Translations under genes and position numbers: made by a program
Shown: positions 51,911 through 63,340 of the stretch, in pieces
Position numbering within the stretch: position 1 is the first letter of the stretch
Layout of the letters: each line of letters starts with the position of its first letter
DNA from: Pohlia nutans
Lineage: Eukaryota; Streptophyta; Bryopsida; Bryales; Mniaceae
Direction: 5' to 3'
Assembly: GCA_022496805.1 (NCBI GenBank)
Contig: CM040093.1
Coordinates: 11,932,713 to 11,996,712, forward strand
Length of the DNA stretch: 64,000 nt
Notes under the pieces: generated by a model
The model's input: the letters and a program-made list of their open reading frames with translations, nothing else
Told to the model about the DNA's origin: nothing
Databases searched by the model: none

Positions 51911-52750
51911 TTAAATGAAAATATTTTGGCAATCTAATATTGAGTTTTTGGTCCTTTTCTAGCTAGATTTATTTATTTATTAAATGCAATCTAGTACTAA
52001 AAAGCCCAAAAAAAGGAATTGATTAGAGCCCAATTGTTGGGTCCAAACCTACAATTGTCTTTGATATGTTGGGCCCAAACCTACAATTATCCCTGACATG
52101 TTTGGGAACCTACAATTATCCCTTACTTTCAACGTGACATGCATGGATTAGTGACAGAAATGACTTGTCACATGTGTATTGCCTGAAACAATAATATCGT
52201 CATATTATGGAGCCGGTAGATTGTATCTTCACAAGTTTCAAACTAATAGATTGCTTGAATTTGGCAAATTGGAGTGAAGGGCTTTACACCAAGAATTGAC
52301 CTGGATTCCTTTTCATCCTATGTTGTGGTTTACGTGGCACAAATTTGATGCCAAAACTTTGGGCTAACCTAAGGAAATTGGATTGAGTTTTTTTGACCCT
52401 AAGTTCACAACTTGGATCCAAACACCTCAAATACTCCTTCACCGTTGGATCTCACGTATCTCTATATCATTGATATGATTACTTGTCGATTGGATTCAAA
52501 ACGTCAATTGGCTCGGGTCTCAATGTAAAGTAGGTCTGAGTGTACTTTATAAAATGTATATATATTATGGATTCAGTCCCCATATTCAATAAGGTTCTAA
52601 CACTAAAAAGGTATTATTTGGATATTGTATGAAAAAGTTTCGAAGTTGTGATTATAAAGTGAGTTATGCTAAATTGTCATAATCATTCAATATTGTATTT
52701 GTACTTGTGCAATACATTTGGATTTCTAAGGTCAGTTTTTAGCTTATGAG
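51911..52750. repeat. Short 33-bp tandem and repeat G copy 2
   Basis: TGTTGGGCCCAAACCTACAA-type units (three) at about 52036-52125 lead into a repeat G copy (52089-52230: CATGGATTAGTGACAGAAAT, GACTTGTCACATGTGTATTG). No gene in the rest. Confidence 0.65.
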
Positions 52751-53487
52751 TTAACCCCTAAAGGACCAACCATCCATTTTTTGAATGGTTTTTGGTCAAA
52801 GGCCCAAAAAATCAAATGTCTCAGCTTTGTTTTAGTTGGTGTTTTCATTAGATGTTTAAGTTGAGCAATGATACATCTTTTGACCATTGGGATTGGAGAA
52901 TAGACTTTATTTGAAGATTTTACACCATCGAGAAATCTGTAATTTGAGTGTTGAAAATACAAAGGACTTTCTAAGGATGCTTCAATCATGATTTTTTTTT
53001 AAAAATTTCTTCACTTTCATTTTTTAACTACCTGTAAACATAACTTTTATATACCGTGGTACATGATCGGCTCTGGCACTAATTATATTATTTTAATAAT
53101 GGCCAAAATTTTAGGATTTTTCCACTTTTTTGCGAATTTAAAGAAGAAAATTTTCAAAAAATACAAGTGACTAATCTATTTTAAGAATACTTATTATATA
53201 TTTGGCATCCTCCTGTTGAATCCAATTGTGTACTAGGATACTTTAAATATAATTTTTGATATATATTTGTCAAAAGTATTTTTATTTTGAATTTTTATCT
53301 TGTTTACATGACAAAAATTATAAATATTTCAAATATCCTCCAATCATGTTGAATTTTTTGTCATAACTCCATAGTGTTGATGACTATCTATGAAAAATTA
53401 TAAATCATATAATCAATGTGATATTTTAAGTATGCAAATTGTAGAGCTTTGACTTTTACAAAACATGTGAGGACCTTTAGAGATTAG
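52751..53487 (+). mobile_element. TTAA MITE family F (737 bp)
   Basis: Left TTAA-CCCCTAAAGGACC with hairpin CCATCCATTTTTTGAATGG. The right end is GACCTTTAGAGA-TTAG, diverged. No coding capacity. Confidence 0.75.
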
Positions 53488-54059
53488 TGGATGCTCACGT
53501 TTATACGGAAGATGCCTTACCTTAAAACCTGATTTACTATATATAATTAATGTATACGTAATGGCCACTTATTATGATGGTGCATATTTACTTTTATTAA
53601 TTTGATTTTTTTCAATTAAATCCTATTGGCAAACAAAGGAGGATTTCAACACACTTTAGTATGCATCATTTAAACATCATATGAATAAATTATAGATCAT
53701 TTTTAAAATGTTGCACATAGGTGTATGATAATTCAAGACTAGGCTTGATTTTCAAATGGTGTACATGCTCATAATGAATATCTTCATTCTAAGCAAGATG
53801 TAGGTGGATTGTAGGAAGGTGCATACAGTGATGATTGTAGGTATTTATTTGTTCCTCACAAGGTAGTGTCATTAGAGAAGATCAAATGTATAACTTAGTT
53901 TCCCTTAAGCGTGGCATTTAAATGTTGAGTGTATGTACTTTAATTAAAAAAGAATAATTGTGGGTATTTTTTCGTTTTCAAGAGAATGGAATACACTAAG
54001 TATATACTTGAATACATTTAGTAAATTAGTATCCAAATATTTGAAAATGTTCTATTTTT
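53488..54059. other. AT-rich intergenic with module K relic
   Basis: GGATTTCAACACACTTTAGT then ATGCATCATTTAAACATCAT at about 53641-53690 matches module K. No gene seen. Confidence 0.45.
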
Positions 54060-54360
54060 CGAACCTTATTTTTTAATTTCTTTGGGCACAAACGTCCTGA
54101 CTCTGCCCTTCACTTACAATATATGAATTTTTGGAGTTTTGATTATACTATATGCGGAAGGCATAGTTGGAAAAAATTATAAAAGGGAAGCCCAAATTTT
54201 TAGGAAAATTATTTTTTCAAAAATATCCATTTTCTATGGTGCAATAGAGAATCTTGGAAAATATCCACATAATTTTAGAGAACATTTGCATCATTTTGGC
54301 AAAAAAAATCAAATACTAAGCACAAATTGCCGACCCTACCTTCCGTGTACAGTAGTTTTT
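54060..54360 (-). mobile_element. Repeat I, reverse copy
   Basis: Reverse of the 46421 block: CCATTTTCTATGGTGCAATAG, CATCATTTTGGCAAAAA and CCGACCCTACCTTCCGTGTAC are recognisable. It runs into the 80-bp array. Confidence 0.65.
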
Positions 54361-54730
54361 CTAAAAGCATTAGTGAATAGATTTTGACTCTTCAATTGTT
54401 GCAAATTTGTCAACCGTACCTTTTGGGTACGGTAACTTCTCTAAAAGCGTTGGTGGATATATTTTGACTCTTCAAATGATGTAAATTTTTCTACGCTATC
54501 TTCCGGGTACACTGATTTCTCTAAAAGCATTGGTGGATATATTTTGACTCTTCAAATGTTGTAAATTTTTCTACGCTATCTTCCGGGTACAGTGATTTCT
54601 CTAAAAGCATTGGTGGATGGATTTTGACTCTTTAACTCTTGTAAATTTGTCCTTGCTTTCAAGGTACGGTAGTTTCTTTAAAAGCGTCAGTTGAATAGAT
54701 TTTGACTCTTCAACTCTTGTAAATTTATTC
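54336..54730 (+). repeat. 80-bp tandem array, about five units
   Basis: CTAAAAGC begins at 54361, 54441, 54521 and 54601, with a variant at 54679. Each unit has GATTTTGACTCTTCAA and a TACCTTCCGGGTACGGTA-like block that resembles the terminus of repeat I. Confidence 0.88.
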
Positions 54731-54875
54731 AATGCATGTTTATTTTTATCCTATTCATGCTTTAGAAATAGCCCTTATTTATGGTAAAACATTACCAATA
54801 GCTACTACTAATAGCTTCGAAGAATGAAGACGTGACATCATGCAAACAATTTTCTACGTTGTCAATAACTACCGT

Positions 54876-55345
54876 ACTTGGGGGGAGACTTTACTATATT
54901 TTGGGTGAACACGTGCATCAATAGGGTAATTAAATAGAGCTATCACATAATTGAAATATTTGAGGTAGATTACAGAATATTCTAGGTATATTCTCAAGTT
55001 ATTCCTTAATTAGTTTAAAGCATCCTATATTACATCTAAAATTTTACAAAATTTATTGCTCATGAATAAAACACACTTTATATTTTAACGCACCATGTTT
55101 AATAATTTTCCTAAGTGTCCCTCTCGAGCTACCGTACTTGGCCGATTAGATAGGCAATTAATGTTAAGAACTTATTCATTTTGCCAAAATGGTGAGAATA
55201 CGATCTAAGATTATGTAGATATTTTCTAAGATTGTTTTTTTCACCATAGAAAATAGTTCTTATAAAAGAACTTATTTTCTAAAACATTGGGCTTCTCCTT
55301 TATAATTAGTTTTTTGTTGACCTTGATGGTCAGGTACGGTATCTT
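54876..55345 (+). mobile_element. Repeat J-like block followed by repeat I copy
   Basis: 54876-55140 shares GAATATTCTAGGTATATTC and the surrounding interior with 37609-37886, but its ends are CCGTACTTGGGGGGAGAC and GAGCTACCGTACTTGG. From 55125 a repeat I copy follows (CCAAAATGGTGAGAATACG, CACCATAGAAAATAG, GTCAGGTACGGTA). Confidence 0.6.
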
Positions 55346-56182
55346 AGATAGAGAGATAAAAATTTAGTAGCATATATTGAGATAAAATGCATCTAGGTAG
55401 CCTAGAGTACTTGCTAGGACTTTAGGCAACGTGTGTCTCTATAGATATTATTTGAATATATACACTAAACTATTTTATTTAGAATGAGCTTAAGTATTGT
55501 ATATTTGAACCGATGTTGGTTGGTATAAGCATCAAATTTACATTGCTTAAAAGCCACAAGCTACCTATGACGAATTGGGAAAATTTACTATATATTTATC
55601 TCTTCAGAATTGTAGGAATCACCCCACCTGAACACATCTACAATTAAGATTAACTTATTCATATTGCTTTTGAATCACTTAGCTCTACTTCTTCATAAAA
55701 AATATACATAAGGAGACTACTTTGGTTTTTTTTTTTTTTTTTTTTTTTCTTAAACTTTTAAATAAGGTTAATAAAAAGAATTGAAATCTACACGACATCT
55801 AATTTTATGATTGCATACCATTTATAAACTTCAAGATAACATACTAAAGGTAGTAGAGATGCCTATCATTTGTCACCTCTATGTCCTACATTGCAAGATT
55901 ACAGGTATGGCACAAAATGCACAAAAAGCATGTTTGATAATTGTTTTCATTTGTGAGCCATACTATATTCATACATCAATAAAATCCAAATTGTAAACAG
56001 GAAAGTTGTTGTATACAACGTATTGAACAAATGAATGTGAAAAACTTTCAACCCAAAAGCAATAGTAAGTAATTGAATATCGAAATTGACCACTTCCAAA
56101 TACTCAATTTTGTAGTTATTTTGGTATCACTCAAAAATTTCCAACATAAATTTCTTCAAGCACTTTTATGTTAGCAAACTAA
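55346..56182. other. AT-rich intergenic, poly(T) tract
   Basis: T run of about 22 at 55726-55748. No gene recognised. Confidence 0.5.
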
Positions 56183-56332
56183 CACATATGTTTCATTCAA
56201 ACTGGACTACCATACTCGAAAAGTGATGGGGAGTGCTCCCCTTCCCAATAGAGGTAGGTTCCCAAATTTTTTACAGTGCTCTCATTCTCATCACTTTTCC
56301 AATCCGGTAGTCCAATTTTAATGAAATGTGTG
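56183..56332. mobile_element. Small TIR MITE (about 150 bp)
   Basis: Inverted ends CACATATGTTTCATT...CTGGACTACC...AAAAGTGATG against CATCACTTTTCC...GGTAGTCCA...AATGAAATGTGTG. The arms are about 45 bases with mismatches. Confidence 0.75.
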
Positions 56333-56679
56333 CTTTCAAACAAGTCAATACACACCATTTAAACCTCATCTTCATCAAAATCGTAAAAAAAAAACACATA
56401 TATTAAATATAAATATAAATATATATGATAAAAAAAGAAGTAGAAAATGTTGATTTGAACAACATTTGAAGATTTATGATGAAATTGAAAGCATGCACTC
56501 CTAAAACCATATAAAGTGATTTTCAAATGTAATCTTGTGTGATATGGAAAATCAGTACACTGTTATAGGAAATTCAAAAGGTTCACTTGACTTTTAAAAT
56601 TCATTTTCCAAAATTATTCATAAACACATATTAAAATTAAAAATTGCAACTCGTAGACATTTTCCTAAATAAAAAACAT

Positions 56680-56902
56680 TTTACGAGCAAAGATTCATAG
56701 TTTTGAAATGACAAATACAACCGATCATATATACTGGTAATTTAGATGGGGGCCAAATTTATATCATTTGGAATTGGTGAACATTGATAAATTATTATTT
56801 TTAAATAAAAATAAAAGCTGAACAAAAGAAAGTCTACATAGGACCTACTCAAAACTATAAGAAAATATGAGGCCCAATTTAGACTTCTTGGTCCTTTAGG
56901 AC
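56680..56902 (+). mobile_element. Decayed TTAA MITE family E
   Basis: Family E interior (GCAAAGATTCATAGTTTTGAAA, GGACCTACTCAAAACTA, GACTTCTTGGTCCTTTAGGA) with both TTAA flanks lost. Confidence 0.7.
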
Positions 56903-57017
56903 AAAACCATTCTATAAGATTCGGTTGGAGAACAAAGGTTGTCAAGACATTATTCCCTAAACATAGAATTCAATAGCCTTTGTGACTGTTGCCTTCTCCC
57001 AACGAAATGCTGTAGAA

Positions 57018-57056
57018 TGTCCCACATCATTTCATTGGGGGGATGAAATGATGTGG
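57018..57056. other. Perfect 16-bp hairpin
   Basis: TCCCACATCATTTCAT (57018-57033) pairs exactly with ATGAAATGATGTGGGA (57041-57056) around a TGGGGGG loop. Lies in a region with no gene. Confidence 0.85.
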
Positions 57057-57276
57057 GATACTCCACATCACATTAGTAGCTATGGAGGAGGTGACATTAA
57101 GCAAGAGCAACTAAACATGGTGAACAATAATCAAATGCACTCACTCAATCACAATTCAATAGTGTCTTGTAATTGTTTATTTGATTCAATAGCCCATTCA
57201 ATTACAAATCACTGGTCACTACATAAATAAAGGTGGATGAAACTAACAGGCAACCTTCTTGAAGGCTATTGAATGT

Positions 57277-57509
57277 TATGAATGACCAAGAAGCCCAACT
57301 TGGGCCTCATGTATTTTTTAGCAATTTTGAGTAGGTCTCATATGAACTTCTTTTTGTTCAAATTTATTATTTTTTTGACTAACACATGCAATGTTCTTCA
57401 CTAATTTTGATGATGAAAAATTCAGCCTCACCTAAATTATAATTTTTACAATATGATCAATTGAACTAGACACTTTAAAACCATAAATCCTTGATCCTTT
57501 AGGGGTTAA
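57277..57509 (-). mobile_element. TTAA MITE family E
   Basis: GACCAAGAAGCCCAACTTGG at the left (left terminus decayed) and TTGATCCTTTAGGGGTTAA at the right. Its right TTAA (57506-57509) is also the left TTAA of the next element. Confidence 0.85.
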
Positions 57510-58082
57510 CCCCTAACCATCCTCACCTCTCTCCAAATTCGGCAGTTTTGCAAAGATGCATCATAAAATGTAACCGAGAGGGATATTTTGCATTTGATGT
57601 ATGAATAAAAGTTGTACATTATGAATTTTAGATTCTATCTATATGGTTAGATCTGCGATTGCTATCACCAATATTTTTTTATAAAATTTGAAACTTAAAA
57701 TTTAAAAATATTTTGTAATATGATTACGAATAAGATATTGACAATCTAATAATGAAATTTGTTGTGATTGGTTGAAATGTAATACTCTAAGTGTAGTGAT
57801 TTTTGGAGATTTTTTGGTTGCTTAATTTTACAAGTTGAATTTTTTAAGAGCACTTTTACACCAAAATCTTCAAAATTTTGGGTGAATCACTATAACATGA
57901 AATGAGGCATAAATTTTTCACAAATCATCCCCTCTTTAATTGGATCACACAACCCTAAACCCTAACTTCCCATAAAATCTATAGTAAAAATCCATGCTGC
58001 AAAAAGTCAATGGCATTTGATAAAACTGTGTTTGATTTTATACATCCTCCACTTTCTGGACGGTTGGATGTTTAGGGGTTAA
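57506..58082 (+). mobile_element. TTAA MITE family A, forward copy (577 bp)
   Basis: Termini TTAA-CCCCTAACCATCC and GGATGTTTAGGGG-TTAA. Abuts the family E element, giving the junction AGGGGTTAACCCCTAA. Confidence 0.9.
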
Positions 58083-59377
58083 AGAGGTCTAGGTGTATTA
58101 TTAAATCACAAACTCAAAATTACACTTTTTTTCTTTAATAAATAAATAAATAAAAATTCTACATGTGGGAAAGAATGAGAACCATGGATAAGCCAAGTCA
58201 TGGGGGATGGTGATTCTAACAAACTCCCAATTCAATTCTTTAAGATCTTGTCAGATTTTGTTCAAGAATTTTAAGATTTTATTCAATGGTGTTAGATATA
58301 GCAAGCAACCCAACTGAACTTTGGAATACTAATTTTATTTTTTTAATGGGAAAAACCAGCTCTACATGCCAATGAACATGTGCAATGATTCTTTTGTAGC
58401 CCCTTGGGCAAGGTGCTGTCGGTACCTTAAAGAAAAAATAACAAATAAAATAATAATCCAACAGTAGCTACTGTGCCCTTTCAAGTTTCAAGAAAGATTG
58501 ATTCAGTACGTCCTTGTGTCTTGGAAGTCACAATGACAAAATATTTAAAAAATCTGTTAATATTTTCTCTACATGCCTATTCAAAGGGCCAGTGAGCTTA
58601 GAGCAAGCCCAACAGTTCCAGAGAAAATATGTCCGCCGAGCATTAATTTGAGGGCCATTTTTAACTTAGAGGAATGTTATGCAAGAAGTAACCCAGCAAC
58701 ATTCCTGGAGCAACCACCAAGGCAACTTATAAAACGAAGATTTTATGAAAGTAACTTGATGACCTTGAAGCACGGGCTGGTGAATAGTCTTCAAGCTCGT
58801 TATTTAATTGTTGATTGAGCATCTTTGCTTGCTTGGTGTGAGAAATTTGCTTGCGCCAAAGCTTCTGTACATGACAGGAAACCTCAAACTTTGGCTCCAA
58901 AAACTATTTTTTAGCGTTAGTGGGTAGTTGCTGGACCAAACTTGGCTACACTAAATCTTGGCGTTGGTCCCTCCAAAACACCTGCTACTGGGCATGCTCT
59001 CACAGTCCACTATCAATACAAGAGCCCAAAAAAAAACACCCAGAAAACAACAAGCATTTCACACATTCCAATATGGGTACTAAGAGCATTCCCACCCATG
59101 CACGCTAGGACTAACTCGCTGAAATTATTCATCTACATTTGAAGAGCTCTTGCTCTTACCTTTGCACACCCCTCACATATAAAAAATGCACATCAAATAG
59201 TCAATGAACTAATCACAAATAGAATGTGAGGATATGGTCAATTAAATAGTGATTTGAAGGGCCATTTCTTAACACGCTAGGATTGAGAGTCAAGAGGTAT
59301 TTTTGAAGGGCCCTTGGCATTTTTCATCTACTTCTTGAGTGTGAGAAACTCTCGGAGGGCAAGGGTGGCCATGTTCT
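58083..59377. other. Intergenic with Harbinger-like end motifs
   Basis: AGAGCAAGCCCAACAGTTCC near 58600 and AAGAGCATTCCCACCCATG near 59084 resemble GAGCATCTCCAACAG ends of plant Harbinger-type MITEs. Open frames at 58573-58818 and 58920-59142 have no recognisable domain. Confidence 0.4.
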
Positions 59378-59379
59378 AA

Positions 59380-61134
59380 GAGCATCCGCACTCTTCCTCT
59401 GTATCCGTGGCTCTCTAAAGGGGCAGTAGGGGGCTCTTGGTCGTGGAATGGGCTCACCGTAAAATCAATCCCTCACCGTCGCACTGGAAACGAAGGTGAT
59501 GACCACGAACAACTTGTAGCTTTGGGGGCGACTGACTCGGTCGCCGCGGATAACACAGTTAGAAGATCCGTCACGGGAAACAAGGATTGCCCAAAACGCC
59601 ACGTTGTCCTTGCCAATTGTACCATCACAAACGTGATGAGGGTTTAGGATGCTGAGGTGGCCGAGGGTGGTGGCTAGTTGAACAGGCGGTTTCGACCATA
59701 GAAATTGTGAGAGAGTTTTTGGAGTTCAATGTTGGCCTGTTGGGCGGCCAACAACTTAGAATTTCCAAGTGGGGGTGTGTGTGATTTTCATGTGTTTGCA
59801 ATATGGATCAATGGCGGCAACGTCTTCTTGCGACTTGAGAGCTCTTTTTGGAGGACGATGAGGAAGACGATTTCAATGTTCATTGGATGATGGGATTAGG
59901 GTTGAGGGCATAGGCATGTGCAATATCTAGCCATGTTAGAGGTTCACGTCCTGGAAAATCGCCCAATATTGATACACATAGACACAAAATGCACGCACGC
60001 ATGATTTCCGATTATTTTGCAAATGAACCTGTGTTTGGGCCTAACGTCTTTTGCCGCTGCTATCGTATGCGACGGTCATTGTTTTTGACCATTTTGGATA
60101 GGGTTTGTGCAAGAGATGAGTATTTTGTTTAGAAAACGGATGCATGTAGCTATTTAGGTTTGTCCCCCCACCAGAAGATTACATCGGCATTGAGGATGCT
60201 ATATTACGGGTTGTGTGCCAATGCTACATAGGAGTATTGTAGGACGAGTGAGACCATTGCAATGAGGTCTATGAAGCAATTTTGTCTCGCAATTAGGGCT
60301 GAATTTGAGGCTTATCATATGAGGCAGCCTACGCGTGCCGACTTTGATAAGCAATTGACAATTAATGGTGCTCGTGGTTTTCCAGAGATGTTTGCCTCAC
60401 TTGATTGTATGCACTATGAGTGTAAGAATTGTTCAATGGCTTGGCAGGGAGATTTTGATGATCGGGATGGGAAGAAGTCCATTGTTTTGGAGGCTGTGGC
60501 GGATGGTGGATTGCACATATGGCATACGTTTTTTGGGTTACCGGGGCCCAACAACGACTTGAATGTCTTGGACCGGTCCCCTTTCATCCACAACATGTTG
60601 ACTAACGGGGCTCACGACATGACATTTGAGATTAACGGTTGTCACTACGATCGATACTATCTACTAACAGATGGGATATATCCTGAGTGGTCATGCTTCG
60701 TGCAGAGCATCCATTAGTTGTAAGATGAAAGGCGCAACCGAAATTCGTTGAAAAACATGTGGAGGTCTAGAAAGATGTTGAGAGATGTTTTGTGTTGCAG
60801 GCCTGTTTCGCTATTATTCAAAATCTTTGCCGCCATTGGAGCATGGAGGTCATATCAAACATTATGTTCGCATGTCGTATTTTGCACAACATGATACTTG
60901 AGGACGAAGAAGGAGTTGAAGGATTAGATGATATCATTGGTGAGTTGCATAATGCAATTGTTCCAATGCAAAGAGGTGTCCTTTGATGAGTTAGTGACAA
61001 ATACAATGGAGATTGAAAATGTAGACACTCATTTTGGTCTCCGTGGTGACCTAATTGAACACTTAACACTTGTTTCGTTAAGAGTGCATGTGCCATATAA
61101 AAAGTGCACAATTACCAAGTTGGCGATGCACTGA
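59380..61134 (+). mobile_element. PIF/Harbinger transposon remnant
   Basis: TAAGAGCATCCGCACTCTTC near 59380 is a candidate left terminus. The transposase fragment follows at 59790-61134. No right terminus was found, so limits are approximate. Confidence 0.65.
60139..61134 (+). pseudogene. PIF/Harbinger transposase (DDE_Tnp_4-like), broken
   Basis: The frame with LSPHQKITSALRMLYYGLCA is interrupted by TAG at 60229, then continues (60262-60717) with MRQPTRADFDK, GFPEMFASLDCMHYECKNC, AWQGDFDDRDGKKSIVLEAV, GPNNDLNVLDRSPF and YYLLTDGIYPEWSCF. These are ordered motifs of plant Harbinger transposases, including two catalytic Asp (LDCMH and NDLNVLDRS). A TAG at 60715 and a frameshift precede QACFAIIQNLCRHW and CRILHNMILEDEEG (60792-60986), the usual C-terminal block. 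An upstream remnant with acidic EDDFN is near 59850-59890. It is not functional; a cut-and-paste transposase in origin. Confidence 0.92.
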
Positions 61135-61586
61135 ACCCTTGGGTCATATTCATTAGGCCCACTACGAAGTGAATTATTTTTAGGGTCCTTTTTCATTCAA
61201 GAAATGAAACTATATTTTCTTCAATTTTTTTTCTTATGATATTTATTTTTTTCCATGACTTTTGATCCTAAAATCTGTTTGTTACACCTCATTGAGCTTT
61301 TCAATGTTCAAAATTTTTAAACATTAATATAGCACAAGATGATTTTATTCTCCTCTTTTTGCAATTTGTGATAATTTTTTTGATGGAAAGTGTTGTACTT
61401 TGTACTTGGGTATGTTGTTTCCAAAAATCTTGAATTCTTTATGAATTTAGATCATTTTCATTATTATTTTCTAAAATATTCAATAACTGTAGTACCATAG
61501 CTAGATTGCCACCCCACAAACAAATATTTAAGGATTAAGGGTTTTAGAGACTCAACAGAAGTCCCTTGTTCTTTTCAGTTAACTCA
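61135..61586. other. Intergenic, nothing recognised
   Basis: AT-rich spacer after the transposase remnant; no gene or clear repeat. Confidence 0.5.
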
Positions 61587-61733
61587 ATTGTCACCAGAAT
61601 GTACTCGACGCCTTTATCGATATAGGCCTACTGTACATGGCTTAACTTTTTCTTGGAATCCATTTCCGCATCGGTATACTCGTCCTACATCGCCTTTTTA
61701 GAATGAAAGTATTAAGTACATTCTGGTGGCAAT
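61587..61733. mobile_element. Small TIR MITE (147 bp)
   Basis: ATTGTCACCAGAATGTACT (61587-61605) and AGTACATTCTGGTGGCAAT (61715-61733) are inverted copies with one mismatch. Confidence 0.8.
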
Positions 61734-61973
61734 AGGAACAATGTTGGCAACTGGTGTTTCTACCTTAGTACCATGACAACTTCAACACTGAAAATTGAAT
61801 TACTTTTTGTGCCACATACACTATGACTCATAGCACCTTAATTCCCAAAAATAAATATTATTTTCAAACTACCCTTATACTACAGTACAATGAAATCAAC
61901 TTGCCTAACCCCTCTGCAAAAATCTCCATGTAAGGTAAACCACCCCATTTGTGCCACTATTTACCAACAATGT

Positions 61974-62062
61974 ACATATCAAAATTATTGATACATATCA
62001 AAATTATTGATACATATCAAAATAGTGTACATGATCAAAATTACATATCAAAATGATACAAA
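61974..62062 (+). repeat. 21-bp tandem repeat
   Basis: ACATATCAAAATTATTGAT is repeated three times, followed by two degenerate units. Confidence 0.85.
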
Positions 62063-62420
62063 TAGTCACATGGCACAAATAGAGTGGTTTTTTTTAATTT
62101 ATTTTTTACCTTAGATTAATTCACTCTCTGCTATTGGAACAATCTAATGAACATATTGTAAGTTGCATTTTAATGAAATGTCTTCAACTGCAGACCCAAT
62201 CCATTGTAGAAAAATGCATTGGTCTAATGTTACCTTCCCTACCAAACAAGTTTAAAAAAAAACACAATTTTTTTTAATAAATCAAAGGAATCATTTTGTT
62301 TGGCACTTTTTTCCTGTATTGATCCCAAAATTTCATGTACCTGTTCAGAAAACCATACATGACTAGTTCAGTTTCTGATAAACAAGGGCACAGCAGCAAA
62401 GTCGTCATAAATATCATGGT

Positions 62421-62657
62421 TTAGCCCCTAAAGAACCAAGGATTCATCATTTTAAAACGAAAAATTCAATCAATCGTATTGTGAAAAACATAATTCAGAC
62501 CAAATCTTATATCACCAGAATCAATGAAGAACATTGCATGTGTGATAAACAGCAAATAAATTTGGAGAAAAGGAAAGGAACTGCACATAAGACCTACTCA
62601 AAACTATCAAGAAAAAACACGAGCCCAATTTGGGTTTCTTGGTCCTTTAGGGGTTAG
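62421..62657 (+). mobile_element. TTAA-type MITE family E with TTAG flanks
   Basis: TTAG-CCCCTAAAGAACCAAG at the left and CTTGGTCCTTTAGGGG-TTAG at the right. Both flanks read TTAG in direct orientation, unlike the TTAA of other copies. Confidence 0.9.
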
Positions 62658-62984
62658 AAGAGCAGGCAAACAATTAATTAATTGTTGGCATCACTTACTT
62701 CACTTTGCATCTCTTATTGTCACGCTCCACTCGGTCAAGCAGGAAAAGCATCAGAAATAATAAAAAGAAGTAAGGTGATGCCTGCATCCATGACATGTTT
62801 TAGGTAGCATTGTTGAGTTACATTAGCATTTAAAAGGCTTTTGCTAATTGTTGACGATAATCAAAAAGGAAGCATGCTGCTAATAAAGTCAACCATTTTA
62901 TCAACTCATTATTAAGTTTAACTTGATGCGTAATACAATGATAAATAATGTTACAAAGGAATTTCACTTGAACTTCAATGTTTA
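62658..62984. other. Intergenic, nothing recognised
   Basis: Spacer between two MITEs; ends in the TTA target of the Tourist-type element. Confidence 0.5.
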
Positions 62985-63123
62985 GGGCCTCTTTACACTA
63001 AAGGCGAGAAGCTATGAAGAGAGAAATTTCAGCCAATGGGAGGCCTAAAAACCAAGAAGACCAATTTCTTATTGGCTGAATTTTCTCTCCTCACGGCTTC
63101 TCGCCTTTAGTGTAAAGAGGCCC
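62985..63123. mobile_element. Tourist-type MITE (Harbinger), 139 bp
   Basis: GGGCCTCTTTACACTAAAGG...CCTTTAGTGTAAAGAGGCCC flanked by TTA on both sides (62982-62984, 63124-63126). The arms pair for more than 50 bases. GGGCC termini and a TTA duplication are the Tourist/Harbinger hallmark. Confidence 0.93.
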
Positions 63124-63194
63124 TTAGTGGCTCAAAAGTGCAAAAAAAATTGTATGTTTTTGTTAGCAAATGAAAAGAATTTCAACACATTGAA

Positions 63195-63340
63195 ATACAA
63201 TCTACCCTCCATAATATGACAATATTATTGTTTCAAGCAATACATATGTGACAAGTCATTTTTGTGACTAGTCCATGCTTAACACCTTGAAGTTAGGGCT
63301 TCCCAAACATGTCATAATAGAGAGGGACAACTGTATCCAT
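63195..63340 (-). repeat. Dispersed repeat G, copy 3 (reverse)
   Basis: CCATAATATGACAATATTAT, CAATACATATGTGACAAGTC and CCCAAACATGTCATAATAG are the reverse of the 13500 and 52089 copies. Confidence 0.75.

Noticed and set aside
58573..59142. Open frames of 62-81 codons with GAGCA-type flanks
   Set aside because: No recognisable domain; more likely decayed Harbinger-related DNA.
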